Below are positions 9,818 to 18,175 of a DNA stretch of 20,789 nt, piece by piece. Under the pieces are notes generated by a model. That model did no database searches and was not told the origin of the DNA. It saw nothing but the letters and a program-made list of their open reading frames with translations. Within the stretch, counting starts at the first letter, position 1. The number at the start of each line of letters is the position of its first letter. The position numbers were made by a program, and so were the translations under genes. Origin of the DNA: Pontiellaceae bacterium (GTDB lineage Bacteria > Verrucomicrobiota > Kiritimatiellia > Kiritimatiellales > Pontiellaceae); NCBI GenBank assembly GCA_016937035.1, contig JAFGWS010000112.1, positions 1 through 20,789 of the forward strand, read 5' to 3'.

Positions 9818-11803
9818 TCAGCCGATCAGTTCCTTTGCCTTGGCATAGATGTTATCGGCAGTGAAACCAAACTTTTCCTGCAGCACCTTAAACGGCCCGG
9901 ACGCACCGAAGTCATCCTTAGTGACCATTACACCACAGCGACCAACGTAGCGCTGCCAGCCGAAGCTGGTGCCCGCCTCAACCGCCATGCGCTTGCTGCA
10001 GGAGGACGGAAGGACAGATTCCTTATAAGCTTCGTCCTGCTTCTCGAACAGCTCCCAGGAGGGCATGCTGACCACACGCACGTTTTTGCCTTCTTCGCCG
10101 AGCTTCTGCGCGGCGGCGAGCGTCATTTCCACTTCTGAACCGGTCGCGAGCATCAGCAGTTCCGGATTGCCTTCGCCGCTCTGCCAGAGCGTGTAAGCGC
10201 CCTTCTTGACATTGCTTGCAGCAGGATAAACGGAACGGTCGATGGTCGGCAGGTTCTGACGGGTCAGACAGAGCGCGGTCGGGCCGGTTTTATTTTCCAG
10301 CGCAGCCACCCAGCTGGCGGCCACTTCGGTGGCGTCCGCCGGACGAATAACGGTCATATTCGGAATCATGCGCAGGCTCATTACCGTTTCAATCGGCTGA
10401 TGCGTCGGGCCGTCTTCGCCGACGCAGAAGCTGTCGTGCGTGAAGACATAAATAACCGGAATGCCCATCAGCGCTGCCAAACGGGCAACCGGACGAACGT
10501 AGTCGGCAAAGACGCAGAAGGTGCCGCCGAAGATACGGAAGCCGCCGTGCAGCTGAATCCCGCTCATAACGCCGGCCATACCGAGTTCGCGAACCCCAAA
10601 GTGGAAATTGCGACCTGCAAACGCATTCTTTCCAATATCGCCGAGACCGGCCATGTAGGTGTTGTTTGAAGGCGCAAGGTCAGCAGACCCGCCGACGAGG
10701 TAAGGAATTTCCTTTGCAAGCGCATTGATGACTTTCCCGGAGGAAGCGCGGGTGGCCATCGAAGAACCCGCCTCAAAGATATCCACTTTGCTTTCGAGAT
10801 CTGCCGGGAGTTCACCCTGCTGAGCCTTGTCCCATTCCAATGCTTTTGCCGGATTCGTCTGAGCGAACTTGGCAAATTCGGCATTCCAGAGCGCTTCCAC
10901 CTGCTTCATTTCTTCAACGCGAGCGGCAAAGATGTCGCGCACTTCCTGCGGCACAAAGAATTTATCTTCGGGCATACCGAGGTTTTTCTTGGTCAGCAGG
11001 ATCTCTTCTTCGCCGAGCGGAGCACCGTGTACATCGTGCGAACCCTCTTTGTTAGGAGAACCGAAACCGATTTTGGTGTTGCAGATGATGACCGAAGGCT
11101 TTTCCGTTTCGGCCTGAGCGGCTTCAATGGCGGCGGAAATTTCGTCGTGGTTATGCCCATCCACTTCCTGCACCTGCCAGCCGTAGGCTTCCATACGCAT
11201 GCGAACGTCGTCGGTGTAAGTGATGTGCGTGTCTCCTTCGATGGAGATAAAGTTCTGGTCGTAGAAAACCACCAGTTTGCCGAGCCCGTGGTTGCCGGCG
11301 AGCGAGAATACTTCGTGAGAGATGCCTTCTTCGAATTCACCTTCGGAAGCAATAACGTAGGTGAAGTGATCCACGATCTTTTGCGCTTCGCTGTTATAAC
11401 GCGCAGCGAGCATCTGCTCGGCGATGGCCATACCGACGGCGTTGGAGCACCCCTGCCCCAGCGGACCCGTGGTGGTTTCAACACCCACCGTGTGACCGTA
11501 TTCCGGGTGCCCAGCCGTCAGAGAACCCCACTGCCGAAACTTCTTGAGTTCGTCGAGCGGAAGATCGTATCCGGCGAGGTGCAGCAGGCTGTAAATCAGC
11601 ATGGAGCCGTGGCCCGCAGAAAGAACAAAGCGGTCGCGATCCGGCCACGCAGGGTTGTGCGGATTGTGCTTCAGATATTTGGCCCACAATACTGCAGAAA
11701 CATCGGCCATACCCATCGGCATGCCCGGATGTCCGGAGTTCGCGGCTTGAATACCGTCCATGGCCAGCCCACGGATAGTGTTTGCAACTAGGTTGAGATT
11801 CAT
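9818..11803 (-). CDS. tkt: Transketolase
   Basis: This thiamine-diphosphate enzyme moves two-carbon units between sugar phosphates in the non-oxidative pentose phosphate pathway; it yields erythrose 4-phosphate for DAHP synthase. The 661 residues match the full-length family. They include [11 protein letters not shown] (His25), SAGHGSML (His65), [21 protein letters not shown] (residues 98-118), LVVFYDQN (Asn184), [10 protein letters not shown], and [17 protein letters not shown] in the pyrimidine domain. One oddity: the cofactor/metal motif normally written GDG-x3-EG reads SEGEFEEG here, with Glu154 in place of the usual Asp. The ATG has GAGGA nine bases upstream. The gene is monocistronic, with a strong terminator before fhs. 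An inverted repeat TACCG-CTT-CGGTA about 60 bases upstream could be an operator. Confidence 0.96.
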   Translation of the reverse strand: MNLNLVANTIRGLAMDGIQAANSGHPGMPMGMADVSAVLWAKYLKHNPHNPAWPDRDRFVLSAGHGSMLIYSLLHLAGYDLPLDELKKFRQWGSLTAGHPEYGHTVGVETTTGPLGQGCSNAVGMAIAEQMLAARYNSEAQKIVDHFTYVIASEGEFEEGISHEVFSLAGNHGLGKLVVFYDQNFISIEGDTHITYTDDVRMRMEAYGWQVQEVDGHNHDEISAAIEAAQAETEKPSVIICNTKIGFGSPNKEGSHDVHGAPLGEEEILLTKKNLGMPEDKFFVPQEVRDIFAARVEEMKQVEALWNAEFAKFAQTNPAKALEWDKAQQGELPADLESKVDIFEAGSSMATRASSGKVINALAKEIPYLVGGSADLAPSNNTYMAGLGDIGKNAFAGRNFHFGVRELGMAGVMSGIQLHGGFRIFGGTFCVFADYVRPVARLAALMGIPVIYVFTHDSFCVGEDGPTHQPIETVMSLRMIPNMTVIRPADATEVAASWVAALENKTGPTALCLTRQNLPTIDRSVYPAASNVKKGAYTLWQSGEGNPELLMLATGSEVEMTLAAAQKLGEEGKNVRVVSMPSWELFEKQDEAYKESVLPSSCSKRMAVEAGTSFGWQRYVGRCGVMVTKDDFGASGPFKVLQEKFGFTADNIYAKAKELIG

Positions 11804-11862
11804 GATTTTTCCTCGGTTTTAATTCTATTCAGTTATACAAAAACGAGCTATAGAAAATAGTT

Positions 11863-11875
11863 TACCGCTTCGGTA
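11863..11875. promoter_or_regulatory. Palindrome upstream of transketolase
   Basis: TACCG-CTT-CGGTA is a perfect 5-base-arm inverted repeat within A/T-rich DNA, 60 bases before the tkt start. It may be a repressor or activator site; no matching copy was noticed elsewhere in the window. Confidence 0.25.
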
Positions 11876-11973
11876 TTACAAGCCATTTCCTAGTTAAATG
11901 CGCACACTGGCCGACTCCTTCAGATCGCGTCTGAAAAAAAGAATTGACCGTATTATTTCGCCAGCAAAATATC

Positions 11974-11999
11974 AAAAAAAAGGCCCTCCAAAGAGGGCC
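11974..11999 (-). terminator. Rho-independent terminator of the RHH gene
   Basis: On the minus strand GGCCCTC-TTTG-GAGGGCC is a perfect seven-base stem with a four-base loop followed by eight Ts. It lies 24 bases beyond the stop codon of the small minus-strand gene, which supports that gene being real and expressed alone. Confidence 0.88.
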
Positions 12000-12023
12000 G
12001 GCCAAACATCAAGAAGATCGATG

Positions 12024-12206
12024 TTATTTCTTTTCCTGCAGCGTAAGCTTTTTGCCGGATTCCAACCATTCGGTCAGGATTACTTTGCAGTATTTGCTTG
12101 TGGAGAGGTGCATAGAGCTTGCGCGGTTCTCCAACTCATCAGCCATCTTCTTGGACATGTTGATTCCGATTGTCTTTGTATTTTTCCCGATAGGATTAGT
12201 TGCCAT
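12024..12206 (-). CDS. Small ribbon-helix-helix (CopG/Arc-like) DNA-binding protein
   Basis: This 60-residue basic protein has the ribbon-helix-helix plan. A short beta-strand (KTIGINMSKKM, residues 11-21) is followed by a helix (ADELENRASSMH) and, after a Leu-Ser-Thr-Ser turn (residues 34-37), a second helix (KYCKVILTEWLES). RHH proteins act as dimers that insert the strand into the DNA major groove and are usually autorepressors. The ribosome-binding site GAGG lies nine bases before the ATG, and a strong terminator follows the stop. No toxin or nuclease gene accompanies it, so this is not an obvious antitoxin. An 8-base inverted repeat at 12250-12286 lies in its own upstream region and is a candidate autoregulatory site. 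Binding partners and targets are unknown. Confidence 0.72.
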   Translation of the reverse strand: MATNPIGKNTKTIGINMSKKMADELENRASSMHLSTSKYCKVILTEWLESGKKLTLQEKK

Positions 12207-12580
12207 GTTGTATACCTCGTTTGTTTGTTTAAGTGGTTTTTGATTAATATTTCCAGCCTCACCTGTCTAGGAAAAAATGCTGGAAAAATGCAATAATATT
12301 TGCGGATCAAGCAAGGGGTGTTTTCATAAGGAATATCCAAACACCCATCTCTGTCGTACATTTTCACACGTTTCACTAAACCAACCCTACCCCAATTCAC
12401 ACTCCCCTAAAAACGGCTCAAACTAATTATCACCAGCATTCAAATTTTATTTAAGTATTGGCCCACCCAGAATTTCGCGATGCGGAGAGGCAGGCGGAAA
12501 GATTACTATTCTGTGAGACAGCCCTTGAATTTAACGGATCTTTAACTCACTCTGTACGAATTAACCTACCGGGAGAACGC
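12207..12580. other. Divergent intergenic region with inverted repeats
   Basis: This 374-base stretch separates the RHH gene (leftward) from a membrane-protein gene (rightward) and holds no gene I can support. The rightward frame stays open back to a TTG at 12458 but without an RBS. It contains two inverted repeats: TTTCCAGC/GCTGGAAA (12250-12257 and 12279-12286, 21-base loop) and GGGTGTTT/AAACACCC (12316-12323 and 12339-12346, 15-base loop). Both lie closer to the RHH start. No clear sigma-70 promoter could be fixed by eye. Confidence 0.5.
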
Positions 12581-13054
12581 ATGGAAAATTTGATCTATAA
12601 AACAGAAGAGATGGTAGAAAGCCTTCTCGAACTGGGGCACGGAGGCACAGCGCTGCTGGGCATCATTCTTTTCTTCATCCTTATTATCAGCCTGATACCC
12701 ACCTTGTTTTATCTGCGATCGCTCTATATCGCATTTCAGCGCTGCGCCCCGAAAAACCGAACACAACATCCAGCCGAGATTTGGCTTTTACTGATCCCGT
12801 TTTTCAATTTCGCTTGGCATTTTATTACGGTCAAACGACTGGCGGAATCTCAGAAAAAAGAATTTGAACAGCGCGGCTTAGTGGCGAATGATCTCTCCTC
12901 AACTAAAACCATTGGTTTGGCGATGTGCGCCCTGACGCTCTGCACCATAATTCCCTTTCTTGGACTGATCGCAGCCCCGATCGGCTTTATCTGCTGGATT
13001 CTTTACTGGATTAAACTTTCAGGAAATTCCGCAATGCTGATCAAGAGCGCATAA
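12581..13054 (+). CDS. Hypothetical multispanning inner-membrane protein
   Basis: This 157-residue protein has a short acidic N-terminus and hydrophobic segments at about 22-45 (ALLGIILFFILIISLIPTLFYL), 67-85 (IWLLLIPFFNFAWHFITV) and 110-145 (a long or double span ending ICWILYWIKL). Between the second and third lies a soluble loop with KRLAESQKKEFEQRG. The WLLLIPFFNFAW-loop pattern is common in uncharacterised small membrane proteins; I cannot assign a function. ATG 12581, preceded by GGGAGA, is preferred over the open-frame TTG at 12458, which would add a polar segment before the first span. The HEAT-repeat lipoprotein starts 16 bases after its stop, so they are probably co-transcribed. Confidence 0.78.
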   Translation: MENLIYKTEEMVESLLELGHGGTALLGIILFFILIISLIPTLFYLRSLYIAFQRCAPKNRTQHPAEIWLLLIPFFNFAWHFITVKRLAESQKKEFEQRGLVANDLSSTKTIGLAMCALTLCTIIPFLGLIAAPIGFICWILYWIKLSGNSAMLIKSA

Positions 13055-13070
13055 AATTTCGGTGCAGAAT

Positions 13071-14810
13071 ATGAGGTCTCTTCACATCCTGATCATTGCC
13101 GGTCTGGCGTTCACCCTGCTCGGATGCAGCCGTACGGTTGACGATGTCGAAAAGTGGAAAACCAAAAACGATATCGAAAAGCTTCAGAAAGCACTTAAAG
13201 ACCCGAAAGCGGAGGTGCGAAAGGCCGCCGTTCTGGCGCTGGGAGATTTAAAAAGCAGAGCGTCCGTCGACCACATGATTGCATGCCTGAACGACGAAGA
13301 CGAAGAGGTTATGCTCGCTGCACTGGATGCACTGGTTTCTGTCGGTGATCTCTCGGTCTCGACTCCATTGATTGCCATGCTGAAAAACGAAAGTGAAACC
13401 GCCCGCCTCAAAGCAACCGAGACGCTCGGTATGCTTCGAGTTTCGGGGGCCGTTTCGGGACTTACAGAAACACTGAACGATGAAGTACCTGAAATTCAAT
13501 TGGCCGCAATTCGCTCCCTTGGTCAACTCGGAAAGGTTAGTGGAAGCCCGGCGCTGATCAGCAAATTAATGTCTACAGATAGTTCTGTAGAGATTCGCAA
13601 AGCCTGTATTTCAGCCTTGGCCCAAACCGGAGGAACCGATGCAGCAAACCTGCTCTTGAAAATACGAAACTCGGGCACTCCCCCGCTAAACCAAGCCGCT
13701 CAGGAGGCGCTGACCGAAATGGGTGAAACGGCCGTCCAACATGCCCTCAATGCATTGAGCAACACCGACGATGCTGTCAGAGCTGGAGCCATAAGCCTAT
13801 TGCGGGAGCGTGATACCCTGCCGACCAAAGGAAGCGAACGGATTTGGTATATATTGGCGGTTGCAGATCAGTCACGACAGGACTGTTCTGAAACAGCAGC
13901 CTCGATTATTGAACACGACCCCTCTACCGTTGCAACACTCGTTGATGCCGCAGGACACCCCAGCTCTATCATCCGCGAATCCGCCTGTCTGGCCTTGGAA
14001 AGAATCGGTGAAGCCTCTTTTGATCTCATAAAAAACCGCGCCCAAAGCACCGCCGTCAAGGAGGCGAAAGAGTGGTTTAACCTGCGGAAGGAATGGGAAG
14101 GCGCACCGTCGCAATATCTCGACTTCTGGGGCATGCTCTCTGCCCTGAACCCCGATTTCCCTTCGCTAGAAGACATTGCCGATGAGCTCAAAAAAAGCGA
14201 TCCTCAGCCGGTGCGTGCGCACATCCCGATGTTGATCCGCCAACTGGCCGATAAGAACAGCGCTTCCCGAGCCAAAAAGCTTCTTCAAGAGGCGGGCGAG
14301 ACCGCACGCCTTCCGCTGATTGCCGCCATCGGCAGCGGGAACCAGGCCGTTGCGGAAGCGGCAGCCGAAATCATGAGTCCCTATGCAGATCCACGTATCT
14401 GCGACGCACTGATGAATGCCCTGACACTCCGACAGGAAATGGGTGAGGACGTTTCTTCATCTTCCCTCTATTCCGCGTTGGTACAGTTGAACACAGAAAA
14501 GGCAGAACCATTTCTTCTGAAAATCCGACCGTCGACCGGACGAGCCGCACAACTTCTCCGGCGCCGACTCCCTGACATTGAGATTGTTGCCGTATCCATG
14601 ATTAAAACAGAATCAGCTCCCGGTGCCCCGGTCCACTTCAGCATAGGGCATAAAGTCGACGGAAAGATGGAAAACATGGAGCTTGTCTTTGAGAAAAACG
14701 AGCAGGGCGAATGGCACGAATGTCTTCTGACAGATTCAGAGGAAGACGAGCTGGAGAATCAACCCCAAAACCGATCTTCCGCGCCTCCGAATCCAAACAC
14801 CGAAAATTAA
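13071..14810 (+). CDS. HEAT-repeat lipoprotein
   Basis: This 579-residue protein has a lipoprotein signal (residues 1-18, lipobox LLGC, acceptor Cys19) followed by about six HEAT/PBS-lyase-like helical repeats. They run from about residue 36 to 235 (units such as DPKAEVRKAAVLALGDL, DEDEEVMLAALDALVSVGD, NDEVPEIQLAAIRSLGQLG), with further irregular helical repeats to about 480. The C-terminal 60 residues form a different segment (VSMIKTESAPGAPVHFSIG onward) ending in an acidic, Pro/Asn-rich tail. HEAT arrays are protein-binding scaffolds, so it is probably a periplasmic, membrane-anchored adaptor. The start is ATG 13071; GTG 13062 would add three residues and also lacks an SD. It follows the membrane-protein gene closely; its partners are unknown. 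Confidence 0.85.
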   Translation: MRSLHILIIAGLAFTLLGCSRTVDDVEKWKTKNDIEKLQKALKDPKAEVRKAAVLALGDLKSRASVDHMIACLNDEDEEVMLAALDALVSVGDLSVSTPLIAMLKNESETARLKATETLGMLRVSGAVSGLTETLNDEVPEIQLAAIRSLGQLGKVSGSPALISKLMSTDSSVEIRKACISALAQTGGTDAANLLLKIRNSGTPPLNQAAQEALTEMGETAVQHALNALSNTDDAVRAGAISLLRERDTLPTKGSERIWYILAVADQSRQDCSETAASIIEHDPSTVATLVDAAGHPSSIIRESACLALERIGEASFDLIKNRAQSTAVKEAKEWFNLRKEWEGAPSQYLDFWGMLSALNPDFPSLEDIADELKKSDPQPVRAHIPMLIRQLADKNSASRAKKLLQEAGETARLPLIAAIGSGNQAVAEAAAEIMSPYADPRICDALMNALTLRQEMGEDVSSSSLYSALVQLNTEKAEPFLLKIRPSTGRAAQLLRRRLPDIEIVAVSMIKTESAPGAPVHFSIGHKVDGKMENMELVFEKNEQGEWHECLLTDSEEDELENQPQNRSSAPPNPNTEN

Positions 14811-15101
14811 AATATGGATTCCGATCAGACATCAGAGGGCAACCACTCGCGCTCCTTCTGGGATCGAAGGATCAATCGCGCGTACTCCAATGAACTCTCA
14901 TCGGGAAACTGCCCATGACGTCATGATTCTTTCGGTTTTTTTAAACGGAAAACTTAAATCCCTGTCTGAATCGACTGCAGAGAGAGATTCTGACACGATG
15001 AATGCGATAGAAAACAACAGTTTAAGCGGGTGGAATTATCTATGTACGGCTGCTTTTCAATATTGCACAGGCGGGTGTGATGACCTAGAGTGCTTCTCGT
15101 T
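14811..15101. other. Intergenic region with 12-base palindrome
   Basis: No supported gene lies here. A 71-codon reading frame (14890-15105) has no ribosome-binding site and an atypical Cys-rich end. The notable element is CATGACGTCATG at 14914-14925, a perfect 12-base palindrome, followed after about 10 bases by a T7 run with no strong stem. The region probably carries the promoter of the downstream envelope operon; TTGCAC (15065-15070) with TAGAGT 17 bases later is a weak candidate. Confidence 0.4.
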
Positions 15102-16082
15102 ATGAAAAAATTATTTTTACCAATCTTACTCATTGGGCACGGTCTGTGTGCCGGAGCCCAAACCAATCAGACACAGGTCCGGAAAAATATGGTCGACGGT
15201 TATGCAGCCAAAGTAAATGACCGCGCCATTACGGTGGGCGAAATTCTGGATATTGTTGAGCCCCAGCAACCAGAACTTCAAAGGACCAGCTCAAGTGAAG
15301 CAGAATACTATGAAAAACTGGACCTCCTTTTTAAAACAATCTTGAATGATCTCATTGAGAAGGAGTTGATTATTGAGGATTATAAGAACGCAGGCGGAGC
15401 CCTTCCTGATCGCTATGTGACCGAGGAGATCAAACGGATTATAAATTCATCTTATGGCGGCAATGAAGCTCTTTTTGAACGGATGCTCACCGAAAGGCGA
15501 ATGACGAGAGAAGAATATATGCAGACCATCCGGGAAAAAATTATTGTCGGTATGATGACTTCCGACCGGGTCATCCGTCGAGCACGTGTTACACCCAAAC
15601 AGATTCGAGATGCGTACGACGAGAATATAGAGGAATTTGCTATTCCGGAAGGGATAAAATTCCGTGCCATCATGCTGAACAAAGGAACCACTACAGAGGA
15701 ACAGCAGGTTAAACGGGAAGAGGCGGAAAACATTCTCAAAAAACTCAAAGACGGTGCCGACTTTGCCCAAATTGCCAAAACCGAATCTGAGGGGGAGAAT
15801 GCGCAGCAGGGTGGAGATTTTCCATGGATTGAACTGGAGTCCCTCCCGGAAATATTACAGGAAGAGCTGAAAATGGTTTCGACCGGAGAAATCAGCAGCA
15901 TCATCAGTTCTGGCGAAGCCTTATATATCATTAAAATTGAAGGCCGAAGAGAAGCCGGGTACTTGACATTTGAGGAAGTGCGCGAGCGCATCAACGAGGT
16001 CTTGTTAATGGAAGAACAACAACGTCTCCATGACGAATGGATCACGCAGTTGAAAAAGACGAACTATGTTAAGACCTACTGA
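15102..16082 (+). CDS. Periplasmic SurA/PpiC-like peptidylprolyl isomerase
   Basis: This 326-residue exported chaperone/isomerase has a signal peptide at residues 1-19 (cleavage near CAGA). A SurA-N-like helical region covers about 34-165: KVNDRAITVGEIL, then two helices with a Lys/Arg-rich YMQTIREKIIV. A parvulin (PpiC) rotamase domain covers about 178-285, with the family-like phrases VKREEAENILKKLKDGADFAQIAK, GGDFPWIE and ISSIISSGEALYIIKIEGRR; the C-terminal helix resembles the SurA tail. Such proteins assist folding of outer-membrane and periplasmic proteins. ATG 15102 gives a clean signal peptide; GTG 15090 would add four residues, and neither has an SD. It leads a tight run of lipoprotein genes, so its clients may include them. 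Confidence 0.85.
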   Translation: MKKLFLPILLIGHGLCAGAQTNQTQVRKNMVDGYAAKVNDRAITVGEILDIVEPQQPELQRTSSSEAEYYEKLDLLFKTILNDLIEKELIIEDYKNAGGALPDRYVTEEIKRIINSSYGGNEALFERMLTERRMTREEYMQTIREKIIVGMMTSDRVIRRARVTPKQIRDAYDENIEEFAIPEGIKFRAIMLNKGTTTEEQQVKREEAENILKKLKDGADFAQIAKTESEGENAQQGGDFPWIELESLPEILQEELKMVSTGEISSIISSGEALYIIKIEGRREAGYLTFEEVRERINEVLLMEEQQRLHDEWITQLKKTNYVKTY

Positions 16083-16109
16083 CCGACAAACCAAATCAAG
16101 GAGATCGAC

Positions 16110-16715
16110 ATGAAAAAAATTCACTTGCTGACCGTTGTTATTGCCATTGTGGGCATCGCAGCAACACCGGCCTGCAAAACCAAAGTTAAGCGTTTGGACC
16201 ATGAGGAAATTATTGATATTTCCGGAGGTTGGAACGATAGTGATGCACGGCAGATTTCCGATGACATGGTGGAAGATCTGGTGGGTCATCAATGGGTTCA
16301 GGAGCATATTGCGAAATACGAAAAGAAGCCGAAAATTATTGTCGGTCCAGTCCGAAACCAAAGCAGTGAGCATATTCAGACCGAAGTAATCACCAAAGAT
16401 CTCGAGCGCGCATTGGTTAACAGCGGTCGTGCAGGCGTAGTGGCCAGCTCCACTGAACGAAGTGCATTGCGGGATGAACTGATGCAGCAGCAGACGTGGT
16501 CTTCAGCGGAAACCCAGAAACGTCTGGCGGCCGAAACCGGTGCCGACTATATGCTGATCGGAAGTATTAACAGCATCGTCGACGAATCCGGAAAAAGGGC
16601 GGTCGTTTATTATCAGGCAAACATGGAACTGGTACAACTCGAGTCCGGCGAAAAAGTGTGGATGGGCAACGGTGAAATTAAAAAATACATCAAGAAGCCC
16701 CGTATAAAACTTTAA
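16110..16715 (+). CDS. LpoB-like penicillin-binding-protein activator lipoprotein
   Basis: This 201-residue protein matches the LpoB (YcfM) family in order and wording: DISGGWNDSDAR near residue 37, IIVGPVRNQSSEHIQTEVITKDLERALVNSG (91-121), the ERSALRDE helix, and TGADYMLIGSINSIVD with VYYQANMELVQLESGEKVWMGNGEIKKYI at the end. In E. coli LpoB is an outer-membrane lipoprotein that stimulates the synthase PBP1B. The signal is residues 1-21, with acceptor Cys22; the lipobox ATPAC is atypical because it lacks the usual Leu at -3. A good AAGGAGA lies seven bases before the ATG. It sits 27 bases after the isomerase gene and just before two further lipoproteins, in an apparent operon. The family also includes proteins of unrelated role, so the PBP link is by homology only. 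Confidence 0.85.
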   Translation: MKKIHLLTVVIAIVGIAATPACKTKVKRLDHEEIIDISGGWNDSDARQISDDMVEDLVGHQWVQEHIAKYEKKPKIIVGPVRNQSSEHIQTEVITKDLERALVNSGRAGVVASSTERSALRDELMQQQTWSSAETQKRLAAETGADYMLIGSINSIVDESGKRAVVYYQANMELVQLESGEKVWMGNGEIKKYIKKPRIKL

Positions 16716-16772
16716 AGATAAACATTCCTCAAATCGGTGCAGGCAACTGCACCGCGGAATCCACCTTTGAAT

Positions 16773-18167
16773 ATGCGCCTGCCACTATTTCTGACTGCCT
16801 CTGTGCTGTTTCTCTCTGGATGCAATCTGTTGCGGACGGACAAATCGCACTATGCGGGCACCGATGAAATGCTGGCGAAGGGTAACTATCCCGCAGCTAT
16901 TGCCCGCATAGACGCTGCGCGCAACGAGGCCTATAAACCCAAAGACCGCGTGCTCTTTTATCTGGACATGGGCATGCTCCTCCATTGGAACGGAGAGTAC
17001 AAAGAAAGTAACGAATATCTCGAAATGGCGGAGCGGGCCATTGACGAAAACTTTACCAAGAGCCTATCACGTGCGGCAACCTCGCTCCTGCTCAACGATA
17101 ATGTGCTCGATTATGCTGGAGAAGATTATGAAGATATATATCTCAACCTCTTCAAAGCCCTCAACTATCTGGCGCTGAATCAGGACGACGACGCCCTCGT
17201 CGAAATACGCCGCATCGACAACAAAGTAAAACTGCTCGACGATAAATATGGAAAAATGGCGCTGGAGCTCAGTAATGCAGAAGAGGCAAAGGTGCCCTTT
17301 CGTCCTGGAAAAAGTTATTTCCAAGATTCGGCGTTGGGTCGCTATCTGGGCGTACTGCTTTACCGAAAGGATGCTAAATGGGATGATGTGCGCATTGATC
17401 TTGAACGCATTGATCAGGCGTGGAAACTCCAGCCCGACATCCACCCCTTCCCGCAACCCGACTTGTCGGACGAACAGGAGCGAAGCACAAAAGACCAGGC
17501 CCGTCTGGATTTGATTGCATTTTACGGCCGGTCGCCCGAAAAAAAGGCGGACACCTTTTATATCCACACCGAAAAAGACCTCATTGTGCTCGCGAGCACC
17601 GACGAAGACTATTTGGGAAAACAACGCCTCGACGACTTTGGAGTAATTGCCTGGCCTGATATTCGAGAGGGCTATCATTTCAAGTTTCAACTCCCATCGA
17701 TGTATAAGATCCCGTCCCGCGTACAGCGCGTTGAAGTGGTTATTTCCGGAGGCCCCACCGCAGACCTCCAGCCGATTGAAAGCATTGAGAATGCGGCCGA
17801 AGAAACCTTCTCCATAAAAAAGCCGCTCATTTATTTAAAAACGCTGACCCGCGCTGTTGTTAAGGGGCTGGCCACCGAACGAGCGAAGGAAAAAATGGTT
17901 CAAGATGTGAACGACGGCGCTCTAGCCTTCCTTATTCGAATCTTTACCGATGTGGCGACGGACCAAACCGAAAATGCCGATCTGCGCGTTTCACGCTTCT
18001 TTCCGGCCGAGGCGGCCGTGCGCGAAATCCATCTTGATGAAGGCGTATATGATCTCCGGATCAACTATTACGACATAAACAACTCGCTTATTTATTCCGA
18101 CGAAAGAACCGACGTACGGATTGATACAGATCGACTGAATGTGCTTGAATCGGCCTATCTCAACTAA
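16773..18167 (+). CDS. TPR-like lipoprotein (COG3014-like)
   Basis: This 464-residue lipoprotein has the lipobox LSGC with Cys17. The N-terminal third is helical and TPR-like (GNYPAAIARIDAARNEAY, LHWNGEYKESNEYLEMAERAI, LFKALNYLALNQDDDALVEIRRIDNKVKLL); the rest is a mixed domain with beta-rich stretches and a helical insert near residues 340-380. The pattern 'small tetratricopeptide followed by ALVEIRR' fits the uncharacterised COG3014 family, often found next to LpoB-like and LPP20-like genes. The start is ATG 16773; an upstream GTG (16737) would add 12 non-hydrophobic residues ahead of the signal. There is no SD. Intergenic spacing to LpoB is about 57 bases and to the LPP20-like gene 8 bases, so they are likely one transcript. 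Function is unknown; outer-membrane scaffolding is a reasonable guess. Confidence 0.78.
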   Translation: MRLPLFLTASVLFLSGCNLLRTDKSHYAGTDEMLAKGNYPAAIARIDAARNEAYKPKDRVLFYLDMGMLLHWNGEYKESNEYLEMAERAIDENFTKSLSRAATSLLLNDNVLDYAGEDYEDIYLNLFKALNYLALNQDDDALVEIRRIDNKVKLLDDKYGKMALELSNAEEAKVPFRPGKSYFQDSALGRYLGVLLYRKDAKWDDVRIDLERIDQAWKLQPDIHPFPQPDLSDEQERSTKDQARLDLIAFYGRSPEKKADTFYIHTEKDLIVLASTDEDYLGKQRLDDFGVIAWPDIREGYHFKFQLPSMYKIPSRVQRVEVVISGGPTADLQPIESIENAAEETFSIKKPLIYLKTLTRAVVKGLATERAKEKMVQDVNDGALAFLIRIFTDVATDQTENADLRVSRFFPAEAAVREIHLDEGVYDLRINYYDINNSLIYSDERTDVRIDTDRLNVLESAYLN

Positions 18168-18175
18168 AGGAGCTC

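Noticed and set aside
11027..11791. A 254-codon plus-strand reading frame opposite transketolase.
   Set aside because: Shadow of tkt; no start signal and no recognisable domain.
12024..12206. Toxin-antitoxin module based on the RHH protein.
   Set aside because: No adjacent small toxin gene on either side; the neighbour genes are tkt and a membrane protein on separate transcripts.
14890..15105. A 71-codon frame before the isomerase gene.
   Set aside because: No ribosome-binding site, overlaps the start of the next gene in another frame and has no family resemblance.
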